Source: Dryomyza anilis
Taxonomy: Eukaryota > Arthropoda > Insecta > Diptera > Dryomyzidae
Assembly (NCBI GenBank): GCA_951804985.1
Contig: OX638133.1
Span: 23,404,963 to 23,468,962 of the forward strand
Reading direction: 5' to 3'
DNA length: 64,000 nt
The translations under genes and the position numbers were made by a program. Under the pieces are notes generated by a model. The model did not search any database and was not told the DNA's origin. It saw only the letters and a list, made by a program, of their open reading frames with translations. Shown one piece after another: positions 37,001-52,000 of this stretch. How positions within the stretch are numbered: position 1 is the first letter of the stretch; each line of letters starts with the position of its first letter.

Positions 37001-40000
37001 GGCAAAAAAACGAAAAGATTCGCCCTTTTGGCAAGAAAAGATTTTCAATTTTTCAAATTTCTTCGTTTTTTTGCTAGTACTCTTAATTGGTGTAAGATAA
37101 AATTTTGGTGTAAAGGCATTAATTGTTTGTTTTTAAAGCACCTATCGATTGGCATCATTACTTAAAAATATTTTTCCAAATATTTTTCTTGCTAATAACT
37201 AATGACAAATTAATGTTTGGCGGAATATTTTTAAATAATTATGTCAATCGTTAGGTGCTTTAAATACAGACAATGAATGTCTATACATCACTATTTTGTC
37301 TGGCGTTAATAAAGAGTTATAGCATACAAACTAAAATATTTGCGTTTTGGTCAGGATATAGCCTTACAAATCCGTATTTATATCTCAGTAAGTTTTCCGA
37401 ATCCTAAGATTTTTTATATACATTATAATAATTTATGATTAAACCAAAATAACAAAAAAAAAAAAATTATTAAAAAATTAATTTGTATACTAATTTTGTA
37501 AACATGATCCGCTTTATACAAAGATTATGTCTGAGACTAAAACAATATTTGTGCATAACTGAAACGACGACATGATTGCTTATTAATTATGTAACATATA
37601 TATATAACATAATTTATGCATCATTCATCATTTCAGCTGCATCTGTCACCATTTCCGACTAACCTCTGCATATCTATTTTTCATCAAGTTTATTTGCTTG
37701 GCCATGCAGATTATTGTATCGTTTAAATATCATCTGTTTGCCATGTTGGCCAAATGTAACCTCGAGGCAGCTGTGACACATGAACCCCACGTAACCCGGC
37801 AGCATGTGTAATAAACAGATAAACAGTAGTGTAGCAGCAACCAGCAACATCCTGCATGTTGCTAACAATGAACAAATAACAACGTCATTTTAACGCAAAT
37901 TTCAAATTCAAATTGAAAGACCAACGTAGTGCTGCTATTGCTGACAAGGCAACGATATTGGCAGCAACAAAAAGCAACAAACAACAACAATAGCTGCTAC
38001 AAATGACAGCAGTCAGCAACAATAGCCATCGTACACGTTGGCTACAATGCAAATACGAAATCCAATTGATTTAATTCATCAAATTGTAAAATTGCCAATG
38101 GCTCAAATACGCTCAACAGTGTTGTGTTTAATTTTCTACCAGTGTAGATAACATATGGAGACCTCAATGTCGAAAAATACAAAATACACAAAATTCATAA
38201 AAGGTTCTAAAATTCACTATCGAACGAAAATCAAATTATTGACAATCGAAATCGAATTGATTCATTTCACATGTCTTTGACACATGATTTGATATTTAAA
38301 CGAATATTGGTTCGGTTTTTCTCTCTCATACCGGTTACGTGTTCAATTTTGTATAAGTTTTAAAATTGGTTTTTTCTGAATATTTTCATAATCTTGAACA
38401 AAGAATAAAAATAAATAAAGGTAGAAAACAAATCACAACTACATTTTCAAAATTACAAAAATATATTTTAAAAAATCAAATATGTAAATTATACAGAAAA
38501 TGTCTTTGTATGCATTTTTTTATAGAATTTTATTGAAATGGTCAACTCTTAAAAATGCTTTTCAGTGAAATGCGAACATGTGTAATGAACCCAACGAGAA
38601 GTCAAAGTTCTCATTTTGGTACCCAAATCAATAATTTGAAAATTGAATTGGAATGGCGTCTTCCAAACTTCTCAAACTTTTAACCCAAAATACTATACAA
38701 CATCATTTTTCATTGAATTTTGTGCTATTAACATCAATTTAATAAATGAGTATTGATTGAAAAAGGTTTTTTAAAAAAAGTATATAACGAATTTGCACTT
38801 AAAAAAGATCGATAAAGTTTAATTTATCGATCTTCTTTAATTTTTGATTATTGTATAACTTGAAATCCAAACCAGTTGGGAAGGTTAGATCACATGGTAA
38901 ATTTTAAATTTGGTGTTATTATGATAGTTAGGATTATCAAAATCATAGTCGGTTTTAGCCGACTAAAAATACCCTACACATGTGTGGTTACCATTCAAAG
39001 TGGTACATAGGTCACCAGGGTATACAAATCCTGAAAATAACTACAAACTTTCAATCGCTGCAGAATTTTCTTTCATTTGATACCCATATTTACAAATGGG
39101 TAGGTGTACCGAATTTCTATTTTTTTTTTTTTTGGAAACCACAAATCGTTTGACGGGAAAACATTATTTCCAAGTATTTGAGCATGAAGTCAATATATAT
39201 TTGACCAAAAAAGTTTTCCTAAGACGAATACAGTAAAATTGAACAGCAGATGTAAATTTTATATAAGTTATTTGAATATTAATTGTCAGATCACAGGTCA
39301 CAAAGGACCGATCTCGCCACCTTCGCACATACAGCGTAGGTATATAAGTAATCTAAGTTATGAGTTTCATTTATCTAACTCTTCAATTGTTTAAGTAGTA
39401 GTGATTTCAACAGACAGACAGACGGACATCGCTAAATCGACTCAGGAGGTCATGCTGATCAAGAATATACATACTTTTCCATACCGGAGATGCTTCCTTC
39501 TGGGTGTTACAGACGGCGTACCAAATTGAATATACCCTTTCACTCTTAGTGTAGGGTATAAATATTTTATTTTCGACATCGACATAAATGATACAATATT
39601 TCAAACAACATCCTATGAAGTACAATAATATTTTATCGTGTAGGGAACCTCTAGGTATAGAACAAAATATATACTTTTGATGGTAAAACTGAAAATGTGT
39701 TTTTGTTCATGAAGGAAATACAAATGTATTTCTGTTCGTTGCTAAAATAAAAATATGTGTTACTTCATTAGAAAGTTTAGTGTTGTTAATTTTTGTACAG
39801 TACATTGTAAAACTTTTCTGAAGAAGAATTAGTGCTCGACGTTTGGCCATAGATTGGGATAAAAGAAGTCACGACTATTATGAAATACTTGCTAAGATTT
39901 TTATAGTGTATATTACAAATATAAAAAAAAATGTCAAAATATATTACGTAAACACACAACACTGAGCAAAAGTGTACACGGTCGCATCCAGGTGATTTTT

Positions 40001-43000
40001 GTTTTTTTTTTACAAATTGAACAACTCTCAGCTTGTTGAAGGTGAGCGGGGAAAGTGTCGTTGAATAAAAAACAGACGCAGATGGTGCCTCAAACGTATC
40101 GTGCGACTGAATAACAAACTTTCTTATCGCGCCTTAGGAGGTGCGATCGGTATGAAAAATATTCTTGATGATCATTACCACTCGAGTCCGTTTAGCCTTG
40201 CCCGTGTGTATATCCCGTGTGAATGCCCGTGTGTATATCTTGCTGTAAGAATACACAAAAACTTGAGAAAAACTCGTCAGAAGGCGATACAATTTTGTTT
40301 CAATATGTTTTTGGAATAAATGAGTTCTAAGATAGGAAATGAGCCAAATCGATCGACGAACACGTCCTTTTTATATATAGTTATGTAATATAAAATATTG
40401 TGTTCACCTAAAACACACTCATTATGAAACATGTGCAAAATACAGGAAAAAGTTAGTGTATTTGACGAATACCTTAATGAAAATTATCCACGAAAACATT
40501 CGTATATTGTACAATGTACTTTTGTAAAGTTACGAAATATATTTATGTATAAATTCGGGGTTGGGCCAAAACTAAATCTCCAATTACAAAAGCCCCAAAC
40601 ACAATAGCCCCAAAACACAATATCCCCACACACAAAAACCCCAAAACACAGAAGCCCCAAATACAAAATCCAATTTTGTTTGTATTAAGGGTGTGTGCGA
40701 ATTCGACTAAATTGCAGACTAAACTAAATTGTGCGGGTTTTGATTCAATCGCCATTCGGTAACCGGTAATTGTTAAAGTCCCTAATAAATCAATTATCAT
40801 ATGTCTGTTTGATATCTTCCAATTTAATTCAATTTAGTTTGCTCGTAAATTTGCTAAATTGAAAAGTCGAACACTGCATTATCGACAAAATTTAGTTTAG
40901 TCAGCAATTTAGTCGAATTCGCACACATCCTAAGTACAGTAAAATTCATTTTTCAACACAATACAGTAAATTATAATAAAATGAGTAAATTATTAAAGCC
41001 TTACTCTTCATTGCAGTTGAACATTATTGAAATCAAATATTTGTCACTTTTTAATTACTATATTTAATATTAATATCATTGATATTAATATATTTTTAAT
41101 TAATATCTATGAAATATGTAAATATTTGCAGCAAGAATACCTATTCCTTTAATCTACCACAAATATAACATTTTCCGTAATGTTTATAGGAAACATCTCA
41201 TAAGTACTACCAAAATTGTGATGTTTTCAAATTACTTTTAATTTATTTGTATTGAAATATTGCGATTAATATATTTTCAATATATAATGTTTTCCACTTT
41301 GATCTATTTTAGTTTGTACCGTTCTGCATTCGAAGTTTACTAAACAATATCTATGCCAAATTCTATTTTATCTATTGTAATTTTTGACAATCATCATATA
41401 TTTTACAAGATCTTTCATAATTTAGCAAAAGTCTAAGATTTCTTTTGCAAACGCTAAGATCTATGAGTTATTTAATCAATATAAACCGCAATATTGACAA
41501 ATTTAAACAGTTTTCATTGATAACCAAGAATAAAGAAATAAATTGAAGCTAAATTACACCTAACCCTTTCAATTAAAGGTCCGAACAGTGCCTGACTCAT
41601 CTTTGTTCAAGTACAAGTGGGTGGACTTTTTCTTTTTCACTTTGACCAATAAAGAAAATTTAACTAACATAACCAGAAATTTATGATAAATTTCAGTTTC
41701 TGGGGATTTTTGGGGATTTTTATGTATTTCACAATTTAATATTTGGGGCTTTTGTGTTTGGGGATTTTGTGTTTGGGGATTTCAAGCCGCTCCCATAAAT
41801 TCGTACATATTACGAAAACCATTTGTGGAAATAATCAACGAATTAAATCGTACAACTGACGAATACTGAATATTGAACTCACATAACCCGTCTCTTCTTC
41901 TCTTTTTCATACTCAAAAAAAGTATAATTTTAAATTTAATGACCATTTTTAATAATTTCACATACTTTTATTGCAGACGATTTGATTTGTGAATGGAATT
42001 CAATAGATTTATGCAAATGCCGACGCTGAAAAAAAAATGTATCTGTTCTGTCTTGTTTTCCGCTTGTTTTCTTCTTGTTTTCTTCTTGTGTTCTTGTTTT
42101 CTTCATGTTTGTTGCTTCTTTTTGTTTTATGAATATCAAATCGAATGTATCGTAAACGAACTTCAAAATGACGAATGTTGAAATATATTTAGAATAAATC
42201 GTATATTTTGCGAAATTTAAATTTATTAAAAATTATTTCATTAATTGTCACATTGATTATTTTGAGTGTGCGTATGTTTTCCAAAAATGGGCGTGATCGG
42301 CACACAGTACTTTTACTTTATTTTCAGATTTTTTAAGTCGTAAATTGTAGAAAACAAAGCCTTACAAATTTAGCCTGCATAATATATGTTATAACCAGTT
42401 GGGAAGGTTAGATCACATGGGAAATTTTAAAGTAGGTGTAATTATGATAGTTAGGATTATCAAAATTATAGTCGGTCTAAGCCGACTATAAATACCCTAC
42501 ACATATGTGTGGTTACCATTCAAAGTGATATATAGGTCACTAGGGTATACGAATCCTGAAAATAACTACAAACATTCAATCGCTGAAGAATTTCCATTCA
42601 TTTGATACCCATATTTACAAATGGGTAGGTGTACCGAATTTCGATTTTTTTTTTTGTGAACCACAAGTCTTTTCGCCGGAAAACATTATTATCATGTATT
42701 TGAGCATGATGTCAATATATATTTGACCAACAAAGTTTACCTAAGCACGTATACATAAAAATTGATCTTTATATGTACATTTTATATGTGGTATTTGAAC
42801 ATAAGTGGTCGGATCATAGGTCACCATGGACCGATCTCGCCAATTTTTTCGCACATACAGCGTAGGTATATTAGTAATCTAAGTTATAAGTTTCATTTAT
42901 CTAGCTCTTCAATTTTAAAAGTCTTAGGGATTTCAACAGACAGACAGACAGACAGACAGACGGACAGACAGACGGACAGACGGACAGACGGACATCGCTA

Positions 43001-46000
43001 AATCGACTCAGGAGGTCATGCTGATCAAGAATATATATACTTTTCCATACCGGAGATGCTTTCTTCTGGGTGTTACAAACGGCGTACCAAACTGAATATA
43101 CCCTTTCACTCTTAGTGTAGGGTATAAAAATAGGTGAAGTCCGCTCACTTATATTTTTCTTCATGTGTGGATTAGTTTTTTTATTCGTTTATATGAAATT
43201 TTAGGATTATGGTGATATAAGACGAAAATTACTAATATGTGAATAATATTCTGAGGATGAGGATATTCAGCATAATTAAGAACTATAGACATTTTAAAAA
43301 TGTGGAAAAGTTTCAACTTACACTGAAAAACTGAAACTTAAAAATTCAAATAATAAATTTATATTTTTTTTCTAATTTTAACTTTTTCTTTACATAAATT
43401 TAGAATATAATATCGAATATTTTATTTTTTATAAATTGAAATTAGAGTTTTGTATTAATGATAGGTAATATAGACAAATTTTTAAATTTGTCTCTGAATG
43501 CACGGTCAGGAAAACATTTTCATATATTTTCTTGAGAAAATTCAGAAATATTGTCGCATAAAATTGATAATTTAGCCACTATTTCGAACGAAACACTGTC
43601 TAACGAAAAAATGAAAAGCGAGAATTATCACATGCATTCGAGAATCTGTCCTCCTATTCTGAAATCTGGCCCCATATTCTGAAATCTGGCCCTGTACTTG
43701 AGTCACAAATAGACGCGAAATAATGGCCGCAACAAGAACACTCCATGCAACGCAGCAACAAATCGCTGTGTATGCGTGCTCTCCCGCTCTCCCACTCACA
43801 CAAATCTTATGTGATGCATTCGATGTCAATGTTACGAGCGCTGCCAACAACAATTGCTGCGGCTTGTTGCAACGAAACGTCCGCAACATGTGTGAATATG
43901 GTACACGGCAAATAAAATGTTTTTAAGTAATCGTTAAAAAAAAATGAATCAAATCAAATAAAATAAAAAATAAATGAGAATTTGACTAATTTGAACTCAT
44001 CAGAAAATATTTATTTTTAACAGAAAAAAATGTATGGAATTTTGATGTAAAAATTTTAATTAATTGTTAAAAAAATTAATTATTTTCTTTACATAAAAAT
44101 TAAAATATATATTGCATATTCGTATATAATTTTTTTTTTTTTCAAACATAAATAATTAAAATTTTCATTTTATTTATATTTTTATTGAATTTTTGATAAT
44201 AAGTGATTTTAAAAATTTCAATATAAAAATCATTTTTTAAAGCATATTAAAATATATTTTTCTCACGGTGTAACAGAGCTTCATATATCTTTGTGTGCTG
44301 CAGTGCAGTCAAACGTACGACGTTGACCAATGTGACAGCAATTGAAAACCAATAAATTCACGAGTGGTTTAAAAGCACGTATCACCGATAACGCACAACG
44401 AATTCAATGTAGTGGGGTTCAAGACAGCAGCAGATAGAAGGCCAACTCCAGATACAAAACGAGAGAAGTAGCAAAACGTGAAATGGAAAGAGACTGCTAT
44501 CGGAAAACTTTACATACAATTAAATATTTGTTGAATTTGGTAGAAAAAAGTGAGAAGCACAAATACAGTTTAAATTGCAAATAAATTTTACTAATATTTG
44601 CGAAGAAATTTTGCAAAGATTTGTAATGCTTAAAACAGTCGAAACTTTATACTAAAAACAAATAATTTTATAATAATATAGAAGATGATTTAATTTTTAA
44701 GATGCTTTTGTGAGCTTAAAAATGTTTTAGATTATTTTTAATCAAATATTTGAAAATATATAAAAGATAGAGAAGGTATCAAGAAATAAAGAAATAAAGA
44801 AATAAAGAAATAAAGAAATAAAGAAATAAAGATATAAAGAAATAAAGAAATAAAGAAATAAATTATATATTTTTTATTTTATTCATAAATTTTCTATTTT
44901 TTGTTGCTATTTAATCCCACGTCTATTCACTCTGTTTAGCCTTTTACCTGCATCACTGTGACATGTCGCCCCCCCCCATACACCACAAACTACTGTCACA
45001 GAACTTCCATCAACTGCTGTCACTGTGTCATTCATCAATGACAATGCTTTGATGTTGCTGCTGACGTGGCAACAACAGGCGCAGTCGTAGCAACAGTAAC
45101 AGCAACAGTAATGGTAAAAACTTTGTCGGACTCTTCATAACTCAGTTATGGCAGACGCAGAGCTTCGGCTAATCCTGCTGCTGATGTCATCAGTGTTTTG
45201 CTCATTCCATTAGCATTCATCACCAACGTAATTCTAACCAGTTGCTGAGTTTCGTTGCCTGACCTAAACTGATATGATTTGCTAGTTGTAGTTTTTTTTT
45301 TGTTGTTGCTGCTACTGTTGCTGTTGTTGCAGTAGCCTCTGAAACTGTGCAAATCAAGTATGATAAAAACTAAAAAAAAAAACTGAAACTAATCCGATTA
45401 CTAGCGCAATATTTTGTGTCCGTTTGAACGACACGCGGTTGACATGTTTAAGCAATAAATGCATGTAGTTAATTGAAAAAGTTTTGCCCATATTTCGCTG
45501 TGTAATATTTGTGTGATAATATGCTGTGATAATTTGCAGTGATATTATGCTGTGATAATTCGCTGGCAACGGGCGATAAATAAATCGAATTTATTATCTA
45601 TGACATATTTTGTGCTCGCTGTGATATGTTGATAGTGATGTTCTGTTGACGATAATTAAGTTGGCATGCACAAAACATTATGTGATTTGTTTAGCTGATT
45701 AATTTAGTTATTATGCTATTTCAATTAATTATATTTAGCAATAAGCTTTTTGGAGAATATAATTACAAAAACTAATAATTAAAGTGACAAAAATTTATAA
45801 AATCCATATTGTTTTTTTTAGATTAATTTTGTGATAGTGCAATGAATAATATGTGATAAATCCCCCAAAGTATCATTATTCTACTGAATTTTTATTAATA
45901 AAACATGATAAAAATTTAATTCTGCTTAAAAATCTAAAAAAATTCTTTTTTGAAAAAAAATATCATTGTGATAAATTAAAAATCATAATGTTTTTGTATA

Positions 46001-49000
46001 AAATAATAGGTTTTTAAATTATCACATTGATTAGGTATTAAAATTACATTTATAAAAGTAAATCATACTGAAATTATTCTTCAGTGCATTTATTTGTCAG
46101 AATTGACGTTATAATATGTCAGTGATATATAGATTTTGGAAAATGTTGATGTAATTTCTGATATATTTTTGTTAAGTGTTATTTAATTTTTGATGATGAT
46201 GATGATATAATTTACGTGAAAATAATAATAAATTTTAGTGATGAAATGTATTTCAGATGATAGATAGCTGCGTTGTATTTTACAAATGTTTCTTAAGACA
46301 AAATTAATCAATTTTTAGCGAAATACTAAGACAAAATAGCTGTGATATATTTTTAATTCAACTAAATAGAGGGTTAAATTAGATAACAATGATAATAAAA
46401 TATTTTCCTGATCATTGATATCTGTGATATTTTAAAATGTTTAATTTAACGCAATTCTACTCAATTCAATTTAACTCAATTTTAACTCAATTCAAATCAA
46501 TTCAACTCAACTCTATTCAAATCAATTCAACTTAATTTAACACAATTCAACTCAATTCAACTCAATTCAACTTAATTCAACTCAATTCAACTCAATTCAA
46601 CTCAATTCAACTCAATTAAACTCAATTGAACTCATTTCAAATCAATTCAACTTAATACAACTCAATTCAACATAATTCAATTCAACTCAACTCAACTCAC
46701 CTCAACCCAATTCAACTCAATTCAACTCAATTAAACTCAAATCAACTCAATTCAACTCAATTCAACTCAATTCAACTCAATTCAACTCAATTTAACTTAA
46801 TTGAACTCAATTCAACTTAATTCAACTCAATTAAACTCAATTGAACTCATTTCAAATCAATTCAACTTAATACAACTCAATTCAACATAATTAAACTCAA
46901 CTCAACTCAACTCAACTCACCTCAACCCAATTCAACTCAATTCAACACAATTCAACTCAATTCAACTCAATTCAACTCAATTCAACTTAATTCAACTCAA
47001 TTAAACTCAATTGAACTCATTTCAAATCAATTCAACTTAATACAACTCAATTCAACATAATTCAATTCAATTCAACTCAACTCAATTCAACTCAATTCAA
47101 CTCAATTCAACTCAATTCAACTCAATTCAACTCAATTCAATTCAACTCAATTCAACTCAATTCAACTCAATTCAACTCAATTCAACTCAATTTAACTCAA
47201 TTCAACTCAATTCAACTCAATTCAACTCAATTCAACTCAATTCAACTCAACTCAATTCAACTCAATTCAACTCAATTCAACTCAACTCAATTCAACAAGG
47301 AATTTTTTTTTAATAATTTAAAAAAATTCAATTAAACTTAAATTGTGGAACGATATTTGTGATATATTCGGTGAATAGTGATACTTTTGTGATAAAGTGA
47401 TACTTTTGGTAATAAAATCTAAGGAATATCGTTTTTTTATAAAACTTTTATTGCTGTGATGTATATAATTTAGTTGAAAATAATGATTAATGTTAGTGAT
47501 AAGACATATTTCTAATGATAGAGATATCTTCATAGTATTCACAAATGTTTCTTAAGACAAAATTAATCTATATTTTGTAAAATACAAACAAAAAAGATTC
47601 CTGTGATATATTTTTTTTAATTAATTAATATCACAGTTTTTCAAAGTTAAAGTAAAAATAGATGACAATGATAAAAAAATATTTTCTAGTTATACATAAC
47701 AGTGATATTGTTTATGCCAAAACTCTTGCAGTGTAAACCTTGTATTATTTATTTAGTACATTCTATGACAGGTCAAACGTCAAGAGGAAAATTTCGTACT
47801 TCCGTTTTCAACCCTACTTCTTTGAAGTTCTCGGGACTGCAATTGCATAGTGCTCGGACTCTTTGCTGCCACCCATCAACAGATGAACATCGAAGTAAGA
47901 ACTACGTTCTCGCATATTAAATCGTATTTTATACTTATCTCATACATTGGAACTCCTCATGATTTCCAATAATATCTTTGAATTTTTATACTTTTCTAAT
48001 ATTATAAGGCAAACGCTTTGGTTTGTCCCTAGTTATAATTTATTTGCTCAAATAAAGATAAACGCAAATACCATAAATTTCTGTATTTTTAATTAATTTT
48101 GAATATTTTTTAAATCCGTAAAAATACGCCCTTTTGCGTAAACAGATATTTTAAAAGAACAAAGATAATTTCTGTTTTTTAATAATTTTAAAAAATTAAA
48201 TAAATCACTAATTGTGTCACGATGTTTGTGATATATTTGGCAAATACTGCTACTTGTTTGATACATTGATACCTCTGATTATAATGACCATAAAATAACG
48301 ATTTTAACGAATTTTGTCTTAATTTGTGATATTTTTTGTTGAAACAAATTTATTAAATGTTAGTGATACATTATGTTTTCAGCTGCTCTATAACTATATT
48401 GTGTATCAAAAATGCTCCTTAAGACAAAATTAATCAATTTTTTGTGAAACAACAAAAAAAAAATTGCTGTGATACATTATTGAAACAATTAAATACCACA
48501 TTATCACTAAGCATATTCTTGAAATAGTTAGCCGTGATAATTTTAACAACAATTATAATTAGTGTAATACTTTAGATTTAGCTGTGATTAATTTCTGTCA
48601 CATTTGCAAACACATTAAGCTGTGATACATTATTACATTATCATTCGCTACAATCACACACTACGTGTGAGTGATTTTAATTACGCATATTCTGCGTTAA
48701 TGCAACGTCAACTCTTAAGAATGCTGTCGCCGCTCGTTATCGCTGCTTTACGCATGTTAAACCCACCGCCAACATATTGTAATTGGCAACATCACAGCAA
48801 CGCCAAGTCATCAATCACTAAACCAATAAACCGCCGCCTCAAATGTAATCTGCGCACAGCAAGAGCAACACGACATTCCAGCCAGCAGCAGCAGCAAAAT
48901 ATTGTACCTGCTGCCACCTTGTAGTTGTTGCTATTGCTACCATATAGCAATCTTCCTCCTGCGTCATCATCATCATCATTATCAGTGATGCCCCATTCAA

Positions 49001-52000
49001 TTCGCTATGCTATTAAAATCGATTTCATTTCTTGTTGTTCGGCCCCATCTCGCCGCCCCTCAGTGGCAGTAACAGTAACAACAACCGCAACAACAACCAT
49101 CATAGCTGAAAGTTGTAACTAAAAAAAAACACAACATACCGCAAAATGTCACAAATAACATTATCATCCTTCTCGTCCCTGTCAAACGCAATCGTAAATG
49201 TAACGTAACGTAAGCGCATACGTACGCCAGGCCACGTAACGACCTCTGCTGCCTTCTATCTATTAAAGCAGCCTGGTGCTCGTTCGGAGACCACAATAAG
49301 CCTTTTTAGGGGGGTTTTAATGCTGTTGTCGAAATTGGCCCCCAAAATAAATGCTACGTTGCACAAAAAAAAAAACAAATAAAAATTGTTAAAATGTGTC
49401 TGCGCCGCAAAACTGCTGCAACGGTGCTACAAAAAATGAGCCTCAATGGCAAAATTTGTGGCGCTTTGTATGGCATGTGACACAAATACATAGAGGCAGG
49501 TGCCAGACACGCACACACATTCACATATACATCACAGATGCACACATGCATAGTCTTCAATACATGTGACGTGAAAAAGTAATAGGGCGATACTATCTCA
49601 CATGCAAACAATGTGTACAAAAACGACGTATACCATACCAAAGGAGAGTAGGGCCAGTGCAATGGTGGATTCAGCACTATTAGTGTGATAACCACAGGCG
49701 ACAGTTGCTTCAAATTGCCTCAAAGTGACACTAAAAGAGGTGACGACGTCTGCAGTTTTGATTTTTTGTTAATTTCGATACATTTTTTTTATGAATAAGG
49801 GATTTTTTAATATTTAATAAGTTACATACTTGTGATATTTACGATAATTATCATATCTTATAGTTGTAATATTTGTGACAATTCTAATAATGTCATTAAT
49901 TTTGTATATGTAGTATTTTTGGTTTCAAGATATATTTCTGATAATGTTTAAGTTGTATTTCATTTTCAATATATTTGTGATATTTTCTTTTTAAATTTGT
50001 GATTTTTTTAATATTTTTGTGATATTTTTAATTTATATGATATTTGTGAGAGTTATGATATCTGCGTTCTTTGTGATGTGATATATGAGATTTTTAAATA
50101 TATTTGATATCTTTCATATAAATTATAATGGTAATTTTTATGTTATTTTTGATACTTATGATATGTGTGATGTTTTTAATATTTGCAATAATTTTCTGTA
50201 CTTTTTATATCTATGATTTATATTTAGGCTAATTGAGATATAAGTGATATTGCGCTATTTCTGATATTTTTGATATTTGTAATATGCAATATTTGTGATA
50301 ATTGTGTTTTATGTGATATTTGCGGTAATTTTGTTATATCTGATATTTTTGAAATATATGATATTTATGATAAATGTAATATTTGTGATATATCTGATAT
50401 TTGTAATATTCGTATTGTGATATGTGTGCTAAATGTGATATTTGTGATTTTTGGAATATATGTAATCTTTGTCTTGGTATTTGTGATATTGGTGATAGTT
50501 GTGAGTTATGTGATATTTGTGATATTATTGATATTTATGATATAAGTGCTAATTTTGACAATTGTGATGTTTTTAATATTTGTGATTTTTGTACTATTTG
50601 AGGTAATTTTGTTATATGTGATAAATATGTTATTTGTGATATTCTGGTATTTGTGATATATATTATATTTGTGATTTTAGTGATATTTGTAACTGTTGTG
50701 ATATCTGTGACTTGTGATGTTTTTGATATATAAGTGTATATATAAGTGTCATTTGTTATATTTCGGAAGTTTTTAATACTTTTTGTATATATGATATTTG
50801 TAGTATTTGTGACATATTAGTCATACTATTTGTGATTCTTATGATTTTTGTGATATTAGTAATATTTATGATATATTTTATATTTCTGATATAAATGATA
50901 TTTAAAGCATTTGTTATATATTTGATGTTTTTAGTATTTGTGATACATGGGACATTTTTGATATTTGTGAAATATTTTTATATTTGCTATTTGTGATTTT
51001 TTAATTTTAATTTACTGATTTTTTGGTAATGTGTGATGATTGATGTAAAGTGCAAAATATTTATGTTTTATATTTGATACTTTTGATGTTTGACTTTTAA
51101 ATTTGTGATATTTGTCATTTTTCTGATATTGTTTAATACTTTTTATATATTACTTTTATTGTTATATTTATCTTACTTGTGATATATGATACTTTTAAAA
51201 TTTTTTGTTTTGATATTTGTGAAATTTGAGATATTAGTTGAGCTATTAACTTCAATGGCTGATAACACAGATCTTTTGGCGTATATAAATTGATATCTCT
51301 ATATCATGATCTATATATATATATGATCATGATATATATCTGCTGTTTATGTGATGAAGTACCTTGTCGTTATGTATAAATTTGTGATAATTTTCAACAA
51401 TTTTTAACATATTGTTAATGTTTTATATTTTTTAAATATTTTGAAAGAATTTTACTATATATATTACATACCACGGTCAGCGGATTGTAGCCCACGGTCG
51501 TCGTCTTGCGGAACGGATTAGTGAATGGCAGGTCGACGGGGAGGAGTTTGCTATTTAGTAGATCGACCGCATAACGTATTTGCGAATTCTTTTCGGTGCA
51601 GGAATCGATGGCGTACAGATGACCACAAACGATAAACATTTCGCCAAATTTACGATGATCCAGCGTTATGTTGAAGTTGTACTGCATTTTCAAATTCTCG
51701 GCATCCAACTGCAGGAAATGGCATGAAAAGAAAATTGAAAAATAAATTGAAATGGTATTAAATTTTTATGGATAATATACATTATAGGGCATTGTATAAT
51801 GATGTAGAATAAAATATGATTAAGAAATTTTAGATTAAAAAATGAAAAAATTTGCAATGAAGTGCATTCAATTATAAATAATTTCAATAACATACAAATC
51901 TCAAAGAAATTTTAAACTTTACGATATTTAGGTGATTTAAATTTAACCATTTCGTAATATTAGATTATTTTTTTTTTATTTTTGAGACATTTGTGTTAAT

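Noticed and set aside
50270..50545. 91-residue Cys/Ile/Asp-rich frame
   Set aside because: It is the TGTGATATT satellite read in one frame, and it lies in an intron of the OLF gene.
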